The notes below the pieces were generated by a model. That model was not told the origin of the DNA and searched no databases. It saw only the letters and a list, made by a program, of their open reading frames with translations. A stretch of DNA of 64,000 bases, from the NCBI GenBank assembly GCA_013289715.1, contig JABCZJ010000006.1, positions 124,001 to 188,000 of the forward strand. Reading direction: 5' to 3'. The stretch comes from Acidobacteriota bacterium (GTDB taxonomy: Bacteria; Acidobacteriota; Terriglobia; Acidiferrales; UBA7541). Both the position numbers and the translations under genes were made by a program. Below are positions 41,788-52,113 of this stretch, in pieces (within the stretch, counting starts at the first letter, position 1; the number at the start of each line of letters is the position of its first letter).

Positions 41788-42236
41788 CGCGAGCTCTCCT
41801 CTGCGGCGCCCACCGAAGCCGTCACGCCGTCATCATTCAGCACGTAACGAATGATCTCGTACAGCGCATCCGGCTTCACCGGCTTCTGCACGAAATGCCG
41901 CGCGCCCTTCTGCAGCGCCGCCAGAATATTGTCCTGGTAGCCCACCGAAGAAACCATGATCACCCGCGCTTCCGCATGCTCCTGCACGATGCGCTCCACG
42001 GCTTCGATGCCTTCCATCTGCGGCATGGTGATATCCATCAGCACGATGTCCGGCCGCGTCCGCGCGTACTCGGTGATCGCCGTGCACCCGTCGCCGGCTT
42101 CTCCCACCACGTGTCCGCCGAACGATTCCACCATTTTCGCCAGGCTCTTGCGCGCGAAGACGGAGTCGTCCACGATCAAGTACTTCACCGCCTGATGGTC
42201 GTGCTTCCGCGTCAATGCTTCGAACTGTTTCATCAC
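41784..42236 (-). CDS. cheY: CheY-type single-domain response regulator
   Basis: 150 residues. The receiver domain has acidic pocket D23-D24 (YLIVDDSVFARKSL), phosphoacceptor D68 (DIVLMDITMPQMEG), SS (VIMVSSVGYQD) and K in FVQKPVKPDALYEI. No output domain follows; the C-terminal 20 residues are Ala/Glu/Ser-rich. It should carry the CheA signal to the motility target. It overlaps cheB upstream and cheX downstream by 4 nt each. Confidence 0.92.
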   Translation of the reverse strand: MMKQFEALTRKHDHQAVKYLIVDDSVFARKSLAKMVESFGGHVVGEAGDGCTAITEYARTRPDIVLMDITMPQMEGIEAVERIVQEHAEARVIMVSSVGYQDNILAALQKGARHFVQKPVKPDALYEIIRYVLNDDGVTASVGAAEESSR

Positions 42237-43363
42237 GATCTCCTTCGTGCTCCCGATTCAGTGGTGAGAATGTCCGCGCCTGAATTCTGATTCGCCTGCT
42301 CGCTGAGCGGCCGCTCCGCTATGCACTTCGCCTGCAAGTAACTGGAAAGATTGGAAAGCGATACCACGCGTCCCGCGAATCCTCTCTCGATTGCCGACCG
42401 CGGCATGCTGTCCACGATGCATGTGTCCAGGCTTTGCGCGATGGTCATTCCGCCCGCCGCCTGAATTGCGCCCAGCCCTTCCGCTCCATCGTCGCCCATG
42501 CCGGTCATCAGCACGCCGATGGCGCTGCTGCCGAATTCCTGCGCCACGGAATGGAACAGCACGTTCGCCGACGGCCTGTGTCCATTCACGCGCGGCTGGT
42601 CCACCAAAATCGCCACGTTCCCATGCTCCATCCGCCGCACCTTGATATGCCGGTTGCCGGGACAAACCAAAGCGCGCCCGGCCAGCAGCAAATCGCCGGA
42701 CTGCGCTTCCTTCACCTCAATCGCCGAACACTCATCTAGCCGCCGCGCGAACATTTCCGTGAATCCTTCGGGCATGTGCTGCACTACCAAAATGCAACCC
42801 GGAAAATCCGCAGGCAGCTGCGAAAATAAGTACTGCAGCGCGTTCGGCCCGCCCGTGGAGATGCCGATCGCCACAATCCGCGTCGGCCAATTCGGCATCG
42901 CGGTCCGCCGCGGGTCTTTCTGCTTCAACGGCGGCACCGTAATAATCATTTTCGGCGCGCCAGACCCAGCCGCCACCTTGATCTTTAGCGCCAGCTCCGC
43001 CGCAATCTGGTCCATGCGCCCGGAAGCCGCTTCCGGCGGTTTGGTCACGAAATCAAAGGCGCCGAGCGACAACGCCTTCAACGTCACCGAAGCCCCGCGT
43101 TCGGTCTGTGCGCTCACCACAATCACCGGTACGCGGTGTTTGCGCGTGATCTGCCGCAACATTTCCAGCCCGTCCATGCGCGGCATATCCAGATCCAGCG
43201 TCACGACGTGCGGCTTCAGCTCTTCCAGCTTTCGCAATCCCACTTCGCCGTCCATCGCCGTGCCCACCACTTCAATCGACGGATCGCGCTGCAGCACCTG
43301 CGGGATCAGCTTGCGCATCAGCGCCGAATCATCCACTACCAGGACGCGGATTTTTTCGCTCAT
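42233..43363 (-). CDS. cheB: Chemotaxis methylesterase CheB
   Basis: 376 residues: receiver domain at about 1-120 (RVLVVDDSALMRKLIPQVLQ, acceptor Asp in VVTLDLDMPRMDGLEMLRQI) and methylesterase at about 165-350 with catalytic Ser in AIGISTGGPNALQ, His in VVQHMPEGFTEMFARRLDE and Asp in GVLMTGMGDDGAEGL. It removes methyl groups from, and deamidates, MCPs and is activated by CheA. Overlaps cheA by 4 nt. Confidence 0.96.
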   Translation of the reverse strand: MSEKIRVLVVDDSALMRKLIPQVLQRDPSIEVVGTAMDGEVGLRKLEELKPHVVTLDLDMPRMDGLEMLRQITRKHRVPVIVVSAQTERGASVTLKALSLGAFDFVTKPPEAASGRMDQIAAELALKIKVAAGSGAPKMIITVPPLKQKDPRRTAMPNWPTRIVAIGISTGGPNALQYLFSQLPADFPGCILVVQHMPEGFTEMFARRLDECSAIEVKEAQSGDLLLAGRALVCPGNRHIKVRRMEHGNVAILVDQPRVNGHRPSANVLFHSVAQEFGSSAIGVLMTGMGDDGAEGLGAIQAAGGMTIAQSLDTCIVDSMPRSAIERGFAGRVVSLSNLSSYLQAKCIAERPLSEQANQNSGADILTTESGARRRS

Positions 43364-45465
43364 GCCGTCGCTCCCACTGCTGGAATCCGCGCAAGATGTG
43401 ATACCACTGCAGGAATGTTCAGTATGAGCACGATGGTCCCGTCGCCTAAAATCGAAGCGCCGCTCACCAACGGGGAAGTGACCAATTGGTCCTCCAGCGC
43501 CTTGATGACCAGTTCCTCTTCGCCCATCAGCTTATCCACCGCCAATCCAAATCGCCGGCTCCCGGCTCCGATCACCACCACGAAAACCCGCTTCGACCGT
43601 TCGAACGTTTCCGATGATTCCAGCCGCTCCAGGCGCACCAGCGTCAGCACCTGCTGCCGCAGTTGAAACACCTCGTGATCGTCCACGCGGTGAACTTCCG
43701 CTTCCGTGATCCTGGTAATTTCCACCACGGACGCGATCGGCACAGCGTACAAGCGTCCCGCCACGTGAAACAGCAGTGCCTGAATGCTCGCCAGCGTCAG
43801 CGGCACGATCAGCCGGAACGTCGTCCCCTTGCCGGCCTCGGTCTCGATCTCGATCGAGCCTTTCAGGTTATCCAGCGCCGCCTTCACCACGTCCAGTCCC
43901 ACGCCGCGCCCTGAAATCTCGGTCACATTTTCCGCCGTGCTGAAGCCCGGCGTGAATATCAAATGATTGATTTCCGCTTCGTTCAGGCGCGAAGTTTCGG
44001 TCGCGCTCATGAGCCCGCGCTCGATCGCCCGCCGGATTATTTTTTCGCGATCGATCCCTCGCCCATCGTCGGAGACTTCAATCACCACCTGGTCGCCTTC
44101 GTGGTAAGCGTCCAGCCGCACCGTGCCGCTACCCGGTTTTCCCGCCGCCGCGCGTTCACTCACGGTTTCGATGCCGTGATCCGCCGCGTTGCGTATCAAG
44201 TGCGCCAGCGGCTCAGCCAGCGCATCCAGAATGCTCTTATCCAAATCGGTGTTCTGGCCCGCAATTTCCAGTGCGATCTCTTTATTCAACTGCTTGGCCA
44301 CGTCGCGCACAATCCGCGGAAATCTGCGAAACAGCTGCTCCACCGGCACCATGCGAATCTTCATCACCGATTTCTGCAGCTCGTTCAGAATTCGCGATTG
44401 AAACGCCAGCGCATCAGAAAACTTTCCGCGCAGCGCATCCTTCGCAAAGCGCCGCTCAAATTCCGCAATCGTCCGCTGCAGCATCGATTTCCCGATGATC
44501 AGCTCGCCCACCAGGTTCATCACCGTATCAATCCGCCCGGCGTCCACGCGTAGCGTGTTTTCCGCCACCGCATGCGCCAGGCCCGCCGGCGCGTTGGCCG
44601 AATGCGTCTCGTCCTCGTCGTCCCCCTCGCCCGCGTGCGCGGATTCTCCCGCGACGCTTGCCGAAACCGCCGCCGCTTCCGATTCCACCAGAATGTCCAG
44701 CACGTCGCGCGGCCCCGTCTCCATCAGCGGAATGCGACTGACCGAAATCTGCGCCACCACCGACGGCACCTGGCAGCGCTGGCGGATCCAATCGGCCGGC
44801 TGGGTGGTTGCCAGAGCCGCTTCCATCAATCCGCCGCTCACCACCTCCGTGCTGTTCTCCGGACGCAGCGCAAGAATCTTCCCCGCCCGCTCCAGCGCCT
44901 TCTTCGCAAGCTCATACGCCGCCGCAGGCAACACCGCCTCGCCCGCAAGGTGCATCGCCACCTGGTAAACCGTCTCGCCGCGACGGAACGATTCCGCAAT
45001 CAGCAATCGCTCATATTCGGTCCAGCTGAAAGTCGCCGCTGCTTCTTGCGCGGCTTTGTCGCGCCGCGCGCCCGCGGGCTTGTTCAGCAATCTCTGCACG
45101 TATTCGCGCAGAGCCCCGCCATCCGGCGGCTGCAGATTGTTGCGATACGCGGCCAACATGTCGCGGAATGTGTCGGCGGCCGTCAGGACAACTTCCGCAA
45201 TCAATCCGGCATGTACTTTCACGAGGTCGGGAGTCAAGACGTCTTCCAATTCGTGTGCCAGCTCGCTCAGCTCGCGATAGCCACACGCGGCGGAATCTCC
45301 CTTCAGCGTGTGCACAGCCCGGCGCACGCTGCGCAGGCTTTCCTTGTCGCTGGGGTGTTCCTCCAGCGCCAGCCCGGCATCGTTCATCGCCTGCAGAATT
45401 TCCTCCGCGCTCTCAAAAAAGAGATCGCGAAGCTCCGAGGCCCGGTCGTCGGGTGAAAACGTCAC
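43360..45465 (-). CDS. cheA: Chemotaxis histidine kinase CheA
   Basis: 701 residues. HPt domain with H52 (RRAVHTLKGDSAACGYRELS), an unassigned P2-like region with possible tandem helices, an acidic linker (GEGDDEDETHSANAP), P3 dimerisation (RIDTVMNLVGELIIGKSMLQ), HATPase (ALAEPLAHLIRNAADHGIET, SDDGRGIDREKI, GRGVGLDVVKAALDNLKGSI) and a C-terminal CheW-like domain. It phosphorylates CheY and CheB in response to MCP signals. Start ATG 45465 overlaps the cheR stop. Confidence 0.96.
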   Translation of the reverse strand: MTFSPDDRASELRDLFFESAEEILQAMNDAGLALEEHPSDKESLRSVRRAVHTLKGDSAACGYRELSELAHELEDVLTPDLVKVHAGLIAEVVLTAADTFRDMLAAYRNNLQPPDGGALREYVQRLLNKPAGARRDKAAQEAAATFSWTEYERLLIAESFRRGETVYQVAMHLAGEAVLPAAAYELAKKALERAGKILALRPENSTEVVSGGLMEAALATTQPADWIRQRCQVPSVVAQISVSRIPLMETGPRDVLDILVESEAAAVSASVAGESAHAGEGDDEDETHSANAPAGLAHAVAENTLRVDAGRIDTVMNLVGELIIGKSMLQRTIAEFERRFAKDALRGKFSDALAFQSRILNELQKSVMKIRMVPVEQLFRRFPRIVRDVAKQLNKEIALEIAGQNTDLDKSILDALAEPLAHLIRNAADHGIETVSERAAAGKPGSGTVRLDAYHEGDQVVIEVSDDGRGIDREKIIRRAIERGLMSATETSRLNEAEINHLIFTPGFSTAENVTEISGRGVGLDVVKAALDNLKGSIEIETEAGKGTTFRLIVPLTLASIQALLFHVAGRLYAVPIASVVEITRITEAEVHRVDDHEVFQLRQQVLTLVRLERLESSETFERSKRVFVVVIGAGSRRFGLAVDKLMGEEELVIKALEDQLVTSPLVSGASILGDGTIVLILNIPAVVSHLARIPAVGATA

Positions 45466-46367
45466 TGCGGTCCCTCGATTCGCTGATACACCGTCGCGTT
45501 GTTCTGGTGAATCATGTGGAATCGCTTCGTCAGCCCGAACAAGCTTTCCGCGTGCCCCACGAACAAATAGCCTTCCGGATTCAAGCAGCGGTGAAATTTA
45601 TCAATCAACCGCTTTTGTTCCGCCTCGTCGAAGTAAATCATCACGTTGCGGCAGAAAATCGCATCATTGCGCTGCGGCAGATATTCCGTCTTCAAATTGT
45701 GAAAGTCGAACTGCACCAGGCTCTTCAACGCCGGCTTCACCGAATATTTGTCGCCCACTTTGTCGAAATAACGCAGCCGGCAGGTATAGTCCACCGTCTC
45801 CATCTGCGTTTCCGTGTAGATGCCCTGTTGCGCCGCCAGCAAAGCCGAATAACTGATGTCCGAAGCCACAATCTCCACTTTCCACGGCGGAGGAATCAGC
45901 GGCTTCGGCGTGGGCATCTCAAAAGGCAGCGGATTTCGCAGATAGTAATAAGCCAGGGCATCACAAATCAAAATCGCCAGCGTGTACGGCTCCTGTCCGG
46001 TCGAACACCCCGCGCTCCATATCCGCAAGGACCAGTCGCGCCGCTCCTGTTTGCGCCGCAAAACTTCTTCCAGCACATGTTTTTGAAACAGTTCCAGCTG
46101 CGGACGAATCCGAAAAAAACTCGTCTCGTTCACCGTCAGATTTTCCAGCAGTGCCACCAGCTCCTGCTTGCCTTCGCGGCTCGTCAGCAGCCGGTAATAG
46201 GTATAGAACGAATCAATCTGGCAAGCTTTCAGGCGGCGTTGCAGCCGATCGCGCAGGAAATGCGTGCGCCGTTCATCGAAATACATGCCGCATTCCTGAT
46301 ACACCAGCGTCTGCAGGAGCTTCAATTCGGGTTCTGTGAGCGGAACCTGCGCTGTGAGAGTGGACAT
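45462..46367 (-). CDS. cheR: Chemotaxis methyltransferase CheR
   Basis: 301 residues. An N-terminal helical domain (YFDERRTHFLRDRLQRRLKA) is followed by the SAM-binding domain with LRIWSAGCSTGQEPYTLAIL, VEIVASDISYSALLAAQQGI, and DAIFCRNVMIYFDEAEQKRL. It methylates glutamates of MCPs with S-adenosylmethionine. No C-terminal TPR extension. Overlaps cheA by 4 nt; 56 bp separate it from cheW. Confidence 0.96.
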   Translation of the reverse strand: MSTLTAQVPLTEPELKLLQTLVYQECGMYFDERRTHFLRDRLQRRLKACQIDSFYTYYRLLTSREGKQELVALLENLTVNETSFFRIRPQLELFQKHVLEEVLRRKQERRDWSLRIWSAGCSTGQEPYTLAILICDALAYYYLRNPLPFEMPTPKPLIPPPWKVEIVASDISYSALLAAQQGIYTETQMETVDYTCRLRYFDKVGDKYSVKPALKSLVQFDFHNLKTEYLPQRNDAIFCRNVMIYFDEAEQKRLIDKFHRCLNPEGYLFVGHAESLFGLTKRFHMIHQNNATVYQRIEGPQ

Positions 46368-46423
46368 TCGCTCCTCTTCATTTTCGTTCTCGCGCTAGGT
46401 TTTGCTGGCGCCAGCGGCCAACT

Positions 46424-46921
46424 CTAGACGCGCGCCAGATTGTCGCTGACCAGCGCCGCGCCGGTTTCAGCTGCGTCTTCCAGCCGGCGCAGCTCTCCGC
46501 GTTGCAGAATCTTGCTCAGATCGAGCATCATCACCAGCCGTCCGCGGAGTTTTCCCACGCCGGTGATGTAATTCAACTCGCCCTCCTGAAACACCGAATG
46601 GGGCGCTTCAATATCCGAGGGCGGAATTTTTATTACTTCAGACGCCGAATTCACGATCAATCCGATACACCGGCTTTCCAGCTCCACCACCACAATTCTG
46701 TTTCTCTTGCTGGCCTCGATTACTTTCTCGCCAAACCGTTTCCGCAGATCCACCACGGGGATAATTCGCCCGCGCAGATTGATCACGCCCTCGATGTAAT
46801 CCGGCGCGTTCGGCACCGAAGTAATTTCCGGCACCCGCACGATTTCCCGCACCATCGCGATCGGCAGGCCAAATGTTTCCCGTCCGATCCGGAATCCTAC
46901 GATTTGGATGTCTTTGTCCAT
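46424..46921 (-). CDS. cheW: Chemotaxis adaptor CheW
   Basis: 165 residues with the CheW SH3-like fold: IVGFRIGRETFGLPIAMVRE, TSVPNAPDYIEGVINLRGRI, IPVVDLRKRFGE and LNYITGVGKLRGRLVMMLDL. It bridges MCPs and CheA. It lies 18 bp after the MCP gene, in the order MCP-cheW-cheR-cheA. Confidence 0.95.
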   Translation of the reverse strand: MDKDIQIVGFRIGRETFGLPIAMVREIVRVPEITSVPNAPDYIEGVINLRGRIIPVVDLRKRFGEKVIEASKRNRIVVVELESRCIGLIVNSASEVIKIPPSDIEAPHSVFQEGELNYITGVGKLRGRLVMMLDLSKILQRGELRRLEDAAETGAALVSDNLARV

Positions 46922-46939
46922 GTTTTTTGGGAACGCGCT

Positions 46940-48970
46940 CTAGGAACGCCCAACTTCCGCATATTCCGCCGGGGCATGCCGCTCATTTTCGCGCGAGCCG
47001 CTGCTGAACGCGCCGCCCGGAGCCGGCCGCCGCCCAAATTGCTTGCGGCCTTCCGCAGAGCCCTCGTCCAGCACGAATCGGTCCATGGACTCCAACAGCA
47101 CGCGCGAAAGTTTGGACATCTGCTCGGCCGCCGCCGCCAATTCCGTCGAACTCGAAGTGGATTGCTGCACCAGCTCCCGCATCTTCTCCATCGCGCGCAC
47201 CACCGCCTGTGAACCCGAAGCCTGCTCCTCAACCGACGAGTTAATTTCCTGCGTGATTTCGGTCAGCCGGTTCGTAGCTTTCGCAATCTGCGAAGAGCCG
47301 CTGGATTGTTCCGTGGTAGCCGCACCAATCTCTTGCGAGAATTTGTAAACCTCGGACACCACGTCGGAAATCTTCTCCAGCGCGAAACTCAAGTCCTTAT
47401 TCAGCAGCAAGCCCTCCTGCACCATGGTCGTGCTCTTTTCCATATTGTCCACGGCTTCCCGGGCTTCCTTCTGAATGCCCTGAATCAATTCGGAAATTTC
47501 CTTGGTGGACTGCGTGGACTTCTCCGCCAGCTTGCGCACTTCCTCGGCCACAACCGCGAAACCCAACCCGTGCTCGCCCGCGCGCGCCGCTTCAATGGCC
47601 GCGTTCAAAGCCAGCAGGTTGGTCTGTTCCGCCAGATCATCAATTACCTCGATGATCTTGCCGATGTCGTCCGCGCGCCGCCCCAGCACATCAATAATTT
47701 CCGCCGAAGACTGAATCGCGTGGCTCGTGCGGTTCAATCCCTCGGTAGCCTTGTTCATCGTCACCATGCCGGTTTGAACTTCCTCGCGCGAGCGGTGCGA
47801 AATATCCACCAGCAGCTTCGCTGTATCCGCTACGCGCTCGATCGAAGTCACCATCTGATCGATTGAAGCAGAAGTCTCCGCCACGCTCGAAGCCTGCACC
47901 TGCGTGTTCTTCACCACGTTTTGCACGTTGATGCTCATCTCATGCATCGTGCTCGTCACTTCGTCAATCGCAGAAGCCGCCTGCACGCTCACCTTCGCCG
48001 ATTCATCCGAAGCGCTGGCCATCTGCCCCGAGCCGCTCGCCACCTGCGCCGCGCTGTCGCGGACCTGCCGCACCAGCTCCCGCAATCCGCGCGTCATCTG
48101 CGCAAAAGCCTTGGCCATCGTGTCCTGCTGCGAACGCGGTTGCACCGTAACCGAGAGTTGTCCTTCCGCAATCGCCGCGGAGACCGCTGCCATGTCCTTC
48201 AAATGCACAATCATCTTGTTGAAGTTTGCCGCCAGCACGCCGACTTCGTCGTCGCGGTGCGTATCGATCGTCTGCTCCAGGTCGCCCGTCTCCCCAATCC
48301 GCCGCGCCACTTCGATCAAATGGTAGATGGGCTCCTTGATGGACTTCGCCGTGTAGAAGGCGATCAGCAACCCCAGCAGTACTGCCAGCAGCGTACCCGC
48401 GGTAGTAATGCCCGTGCTCCACGTCGTAGCGGCTGTCGCCGAACTGGTCGAATCGTCGAACGATTTTTGCGCTGCGTTATCGGCCTGCTCCAGTATCGCC
48501 GTGGACTTGCTCACCCACGAAGCCGGATCGTGCTGCAAGTAATAAATCTGCAAGTCGGAAACCGTGGCGTCCCCGGCATCCACCTGGTGCCGTTTCGCGA
48601 TCATGGGTTTTGCGAAATTCTCCGACCAGCTCGTCTCCGTGTCTCCCACTTGCGCCAAAGTGCTGCGCAGGCCGGCATCGGGCGACTTCGCTTCCGCGTC
48701 TTTCAGCAGCGCCAGCAAATCGCCCACGCCCTTGTTGGTCTTGTCTTCATCCCGCAGATCGCCGCTGAGCAAATAATTGCTCAGATACAAGCGGTTCTGC
48801 ATCATCTGCGAGCGCGCGTTGCTGATCGCCGTCTTCGTCGCCAGCGTGGCCCGCACCGTGTCCTGCGCGGCATACTCGCGCCGCACCGTGATCACGTTAA
48901 TGAAGAACAGAACCAGCATGATCGCCAGTATCGCGCCGAACCCGAAATAGAGTTTCTTGCCGATAGTCAT
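46940..48970 (-). CDS. Methyl-accepting chemotaxis protein (4HB-type sensor)
   Basis: 676 residues. The N-terminal membrane helix ([20 protein letters not shown]), a periplasmic helical-bundle region of about 150 residues, the second membrane helix ([20 protein letters not shown]), HAMP ([20 protein letters not shown]) and the signalling tip [20 protein letters not shown] then [18 protein letters not shown] are all present. There is no C-terminal NWETF-type pentapeptide. The size of the sensor region suggests a four-helix bundle; the ligand is unknown. GGAGGC precedes the ATG. First gene of the minus-strand operon. Confidence 0.95.
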   Translation of the reverse strand: MTIGKKLYFGFGAILAIMLVLFFINVITVRREYAAQDTVRATLATKTAISNARSQMMQNRLYLSNYLLSGDLRDEDKTNKGVGDLLALLKDAEAKSPDAGLRSTLAQVGDTETSWSENFAKPMIAKRHQVDAGDATVSDLQIYYLQHDPASWVSKSTAILEQADNAAQKSFDDSTSSATAATTWSTGITTAGTLLAVLLGLLIAFYTAKSIKEPIYHLIEVARRIGETGDLEQTIDTHRDDEVGVLAANFNKMIVHLKDMAAVSAAIAEGQLSVTVQPRSQQDTMAKAFAQMTRGLRELVRQVRDSAAQVASGSGQMASASDESAKVSVQAASAIDEVTSTMHEMSINVQNVVKNTQVQASSVAETSASIDQMVTSIERVADTAKLLVDISHRSREEVQTGMVTMNKATEGLNRTSHAIQSSAEIIDVLGRRADDIGKIIEVIDDLAEQTNLLALNAAIEAARAGEHGLGFAVVAEEVRKLAEKSTQSTKEISELIQGIQKEAREAVDNMEKSTTMVQEGLLLNKDLSFALEKISDVVSEVYKFSQEIGAATTEQSSGSSQIAKATNRLTEITQEINSSVEEQASGSQAVVRAMEKMRELVQQSTSSSTELAAAAEQMSKLSRVLLESMDRFVLDEGSAEGRKQFGRRPAPGGAFSSGSRENERHAPAEYAEVGRS

Positions 48971-49028
48971 GAGAAATGCCTCCGCTCCCCGCCCGCGACA
49001 GCTGCCACAGGCCCCCCGTCATGCCCGC

Positions 49029-49382
49029 TCAGTTGTGCCCCGAAAAATCAAACTCGATCACTTCCACCGACTCTTTCGCCGCCGGCTCAAAGCGCCATTT
49101 CCGCATAGCGTCCTGTGCGGCGCCGATCAGCAGCGGGCTTCCACCGACCACCTTTGTGTTCGTCACCCGCCCGTCCGCCGCAATCGTTGCTTCGATTTTC
49201 ACTTTGCCGGTCGCATTCATCTGCTTTGCCAGTTCCGGATAATCCGGCAGCACCTTCGACTTTACTTTTCGTTTGGCCGTATCGGTTGAATTCTCTTGTG
49301 CTCTTGCTCGCGGAGCGGCTGCCAGCGATCCCCCCAGGATGATTGCCAATCCATAGCCAAGCAGTCGTTTCTTGCCGTTCAT
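49029..49382 (-). CDS. TonB C-terminal-domain protein (small, exported)
   Basis: 117 residues with a signal peptide (LLGYGLAIILGGSLAAAPRA) and a TonB C-terminal fold (KVLPDYPELAKQMNATGKVK, IEATIAADGRVTNTKVVGGS, AAQDAMRKWRFEPAAKESVE). It has no membrane-anchor/Pro-rich linker of a normal TonB, so it is a free periplasmic or lipid-free version. GAGGAGG precedes the ATG, and a good sigma-54-type promoter lies about 32 bp before it. It lies between the divergent che operons, in the direction of the minus-strand one. Confidence 0.85.
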   Translation of the reverse strand: MNGKKRLLGYGLAIILGGSLAAAPRARAQENSTDTAKRKVKSKVLPDYPELAKQMNATGKVKIEATIAADGRVTNTKVVGGSPLLIGAAQDAMRKWRFEPAAKESVEVIEFDFSGHN

Positions 49383-49425
49383 ACGTGCGCCTCCTCAATC
49401 GAGGGAAAGGTCCCGCATCGGAAAT

Positions 49426-49441
49426 TGCAATGAGGCTGCCA
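49426..49441 (-). promoter_or_regulatory. Candidate sigma-54 promoter of the TonB-domain gene
   Basis: On the minus strand the sequence is TGGCAGCCTCATTGCA. It has GG and GC separated by exactly 10 bp, TGGCA at -24 and TTGCA at -12, a strong match to TGGCACGN4TTGCW. The expected start would be near 49414, giving a short leader with GAGGAGG. An NtrC-type activator is encoded 2.7 kb away on the other side. The remaining 49442-49723 interval holds a small inverted repeat (GTTGA/TCAAC near 49464-49480) but no gene. Confidence 0.55.
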
Positions 49442-49723
49442 TCGGCAAAGTGTTCTTGGGCCACGTTGAAAATTCGTCAACTTGTCTCGCATCGAGTTGA
49501 TTACGCACCACTTACCGAGTCGTCCGCCAACGCCCCGCCCAACCCCCTGCGAGCCCATTCGTCTCAAATGCCCCGCGCTAGCCCGCGCTTCGTCTCACCT
49601 TGCGACGAGCCGAGATTGCCGTATAAGGCACCTGCCGCCGCCCCTTCGCTTGACTCAAATTGAGAACCCGCCGTAACGTCTTTCTCGTATAGGCGTAGCG
49701 CGCGCCGTACCCCCTAGACTTCC

Positions 49724-51712
49724 ATGCGTGCACTCAAACGAAGTCGCGATGTCTCACCTCGTCTCAATGGCTCTTTCGAGAGCCTGCTCGCGCAGTTCTC
49801 CGCCACCACGCTGGAACTGAATCCTTCGCTCGGCACCGCGGAATTCTCACGGCGTCTCACCGCGCGTGCAGCCGAAATGCTCGGCGCGCGTGCCGCAGTC
49901 CTTGCGATCGCCAGCCATGCCGAATGGGAAATCGCCGCCCTCCGCGGTCCCGCGCATCGCTGGGACCCGATGACGCAGCATCAGCTGGCCGGCGTTCTCG
50001 CGGAACAAGCCGGCATCCCCGGCGAAAAATTGCGTGAAGGCTCCGCCGTGCTGTTGCTCGGTCGCAGCCTCGCCGAAGCGCTGGTGTGGGAAGAACTCGT
50101 TCTCGCCCGTCTCTCAGGCAGTGAAGGCGAATTGCTTGGCGTCTTGTGCCTTGTCGATGTCGCGCGCGAACTTACCGCCACCGAGCGCCAGCTCCTCGAA
50201 GCTCTCGCAGGCCACGCCGCGATGGCGCTGGAAAATGTCAGGCTTTTCTCGCGTGTCGAACAATCACGCAAGCAATGGGTCGAAGATTTCGACGCCATTT
50301 CCGATTTCATCGTCGTGCACGACGCCGGAAATCGCGTCCTGCGCCTGAATCACGCGCTGGCAGAATCGCTCGGACTGCGCCCCACCGAAGCCATTGGCTA
50401 CGAAATCGATCGCCTCGAGATTCTGGACTCCCCGCCCAAGGAAGGGCATTGCCCGTTCTGCCGCAATCCGCGCCTCGCGCACGAAGAGTTCATCCACGAA
50501 GCCGCCGAGCGCACTTTCTTGATTTCCGCGTCACGCATTCAAAACGCTCAAGGCAACGACTGGCGCACCATACACGTAATGAAAGACATCACCGATCGCC
50601 GCGTCGCCGAACGCCGCTATCGCCGCGAGCGCGATTTCAACAAGAACATCCTCAACAACACCCAAAGTATGATTCTCGTCCTCGATACCGCCGGTCTCGT
50701 CAGCTATGCGAACCGCCGCTGCTTCGAGGCCGGCTACCGCGAACAGGACCTGCTCGGACGAGCGCTCGTCGAAATGGTTCCGCCCGCGCGCCGCCCGCTG
50801 CTTGCCGAAACCCTGGAGCGAACCCTGCAAGGTGCCGCGCTTGACAATCTGGAAATCCCGCTCTTCCGCGGCAGCGGCACCCCCGGACAATTTTCCATCA
50901 GCCTCAGCCCCATGCGCGACGAGCAAGGCGAGATCAATAGCGTCGTCGTCGTCATGACGGACATCACCGACGCCGCCAGCCTGCAAGCAAAATTAATGCA
51001 CACGGAAAAAATGGCTGCGCTCGGTCAACTCGTCTCCGGCGTCGCCCACGAAGTGAATAATCCGCTCGCCGCGATCGTCGGCTTCACCGATCTGCTGCTT
51101 GAAAATCCCGCTGTCCCGGCCGATGCCAAAGAGGAGTTGCAAGTAATCCTGCAGGAAGCCCAGCGCACGCGAGTGATTGTGCAAAACCTGCTCAGCTTCG
51201 CGCGCCAGATGCCGGCGCAACGCGAGCCAGCGCAAGTAAACACAATCCTCAGGCAAACCATGAAACTCCGCGCCTACGACTTGGAAAACCACGGCGTCGA
51301 GCTGACAGAAAAATACGCCGCCGAACTTCCCATGGTCATCGGCGACCCGCACCAATTGCAGCAAGTCTTCCTGAACATCCTGAACAATGCCTACGACGCG
51401 GTGCAGGAAACTCGCCGCACGGGCATGATCGAAGTCCAAACCGTCCATCGTTCCGACAAAATCGAAATCGTTTTCCGCGACAATGGCCCGGGAATCTCCC
51501 AGATTGACCGCATTTTCGATCCTTTTTTCACCACGAAAGAAGTCGGCAAAGGCACCGGGCTCGGCCTCAGCATCTGCTACGGAATCATCCAGGCCCACCG
51601 CGGTGAAATCATCGCCCGAAATAATCCCGATGGCGACGGCTCTACCTTCGTCGTGCGCCTGCCCATCGCCGAAAAAGCCGCGGAAATGCACGCCGCAAAG
51701 GCTGCCGAATGA
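49724..51712 (+). CDS. GAF-PAS-PAS sensor histidine kinase
   Basis: 662 residues with no membrane segment. GAF-like domain at about 20-175 (LTATERQLLEALAGHAAMAL), PAS 1 at about 180-295 with a CPFC pair (GHCPFCRNPRLAHEEF), PAS 2 at about 310-425 (SMILVLDTAGLVSYANRRCF). HisKA with H442 (LGQLVSGVAHEVNNPLAAIV), and HATPase with NILNNAYDAVQE, RDNGPGI and GTGLGLSICYGIIQAHRGEI. A cytoplasmic, probably redox- or ligand-sensing kinase; Cys in PAS 1 may bind metal. It overlaps the next receiver gene by 4 nt, and then the NtrC-type gene, a natural cognate trio. Confidence 0.93.
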   Translation: MRALKRSRDVSPRLNGSFESLLAQFSATTLELNPSLGTAEFSRRLTARAAEMLGARAAVLAIASHAEWEIAALRGPAHRWDPMTQHQLAGVLAEQAGIPGEKLREGSAVLLLGRSLAEALVWEELVLARLSGSEGELLGVLCLVDVARELTATERQLLEALAGHAAMALENVRLFSRVEQSRKQWVEDFDAISDFIVVHDAGNRVLRLNHALAESLGLRPTEAIGYEIDRLEILDSPPKEGHCPFCRNPRLAHEEFIHEAAERTFLISASRIQNAQGNDWRTIHVMKDITDRRVAERRYRRERDFNKNILNNTQSMILVLDTAGLVSYANRRCFEAGYREQDLLGRALVEMVPPARRPLLAETLERTLQGAALDNLEIPLFRGSGTPGQFSISLSPMRDEQGEINSVVVVMTDITDAASLQAKLMHTEKMAALGQLVSGVAHEVNNPLAAIVGFTDLLLENPAVPADAKEELQVILQEAQRTRVIVQNLLSFARQMPAQREPAQVNTILRQTMKLRAYDLENHGVELTEKYAAELPMVIGDPHQLQQVFLNILNNAYDAVQETRRTGMIEVQTVHRSDKIEIVFRDNGPGISQIDRIFDPFFTTKEVGKGTGLGLSICYGIIQAHRGEIIARNNPDGDGSTFVVRLPIAEKAAEMHAAKAAE

Positions 51713-52113
51713 CGGCCACTCCCGCGCCCGTCTCCGCCACACGCTCGCGCATCCTCGTCATCGAAGACGAGCCGTCGGTGGCCGCCTTCGTGCGCGCCGC
51801 GCTCGAACGTCACGGCTACGAAGTAACCTCCTCGTCCTCCGCCGTCGAGGGCCTGCGCCTGCTCGCGCTGCATGATTTCCGGGGCGTGATTTCCGATTTC
51901 CGCACTCCCGGAGGTATCACCGGCTCCGATGTGCATGATTGGCTGCAGCGTCACCGGCCCGAAATGGCTACGCGCATCATCTTTATCACCGGCGATACCG
52001 CCAGCGACGAGACCATCGCGCTGCTGGCCCTCGCCGGAACTCCCTGCGTCGAAAAACCCTTCCGCGTTCAGCAATTAATCGACGCGGTTGAAAAGACGAT
52101 TGGAAAACCATGA
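51709..52113 (+). CDS. Single-domain response regulator
   Basis: 134 residues: receiver with RILVIEDEPSVAAFVRAALE, acceptor D63 (GVISDFRTPGGITGSDVHDW), T in FITGDTASDE and K in CVEKPFRVQQLI. No output domain. Located between the kinase and NtrC-type regulator with 4-nt overlaps on both sides; it may act as a phosphate sink or intermediate. Confidence 0.9.
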   Translation: MTATPAPVSATRSRILVIEDEPSVAAFVRAALERHGYEVTSSSSAVEGLRLLALHDFRGVISDFRTPGGITGSDVHDWLQRHRPEMATRIIFITGDTASDETIALLALAGTPCVEKPFRVQQLIDAVEKTIGKP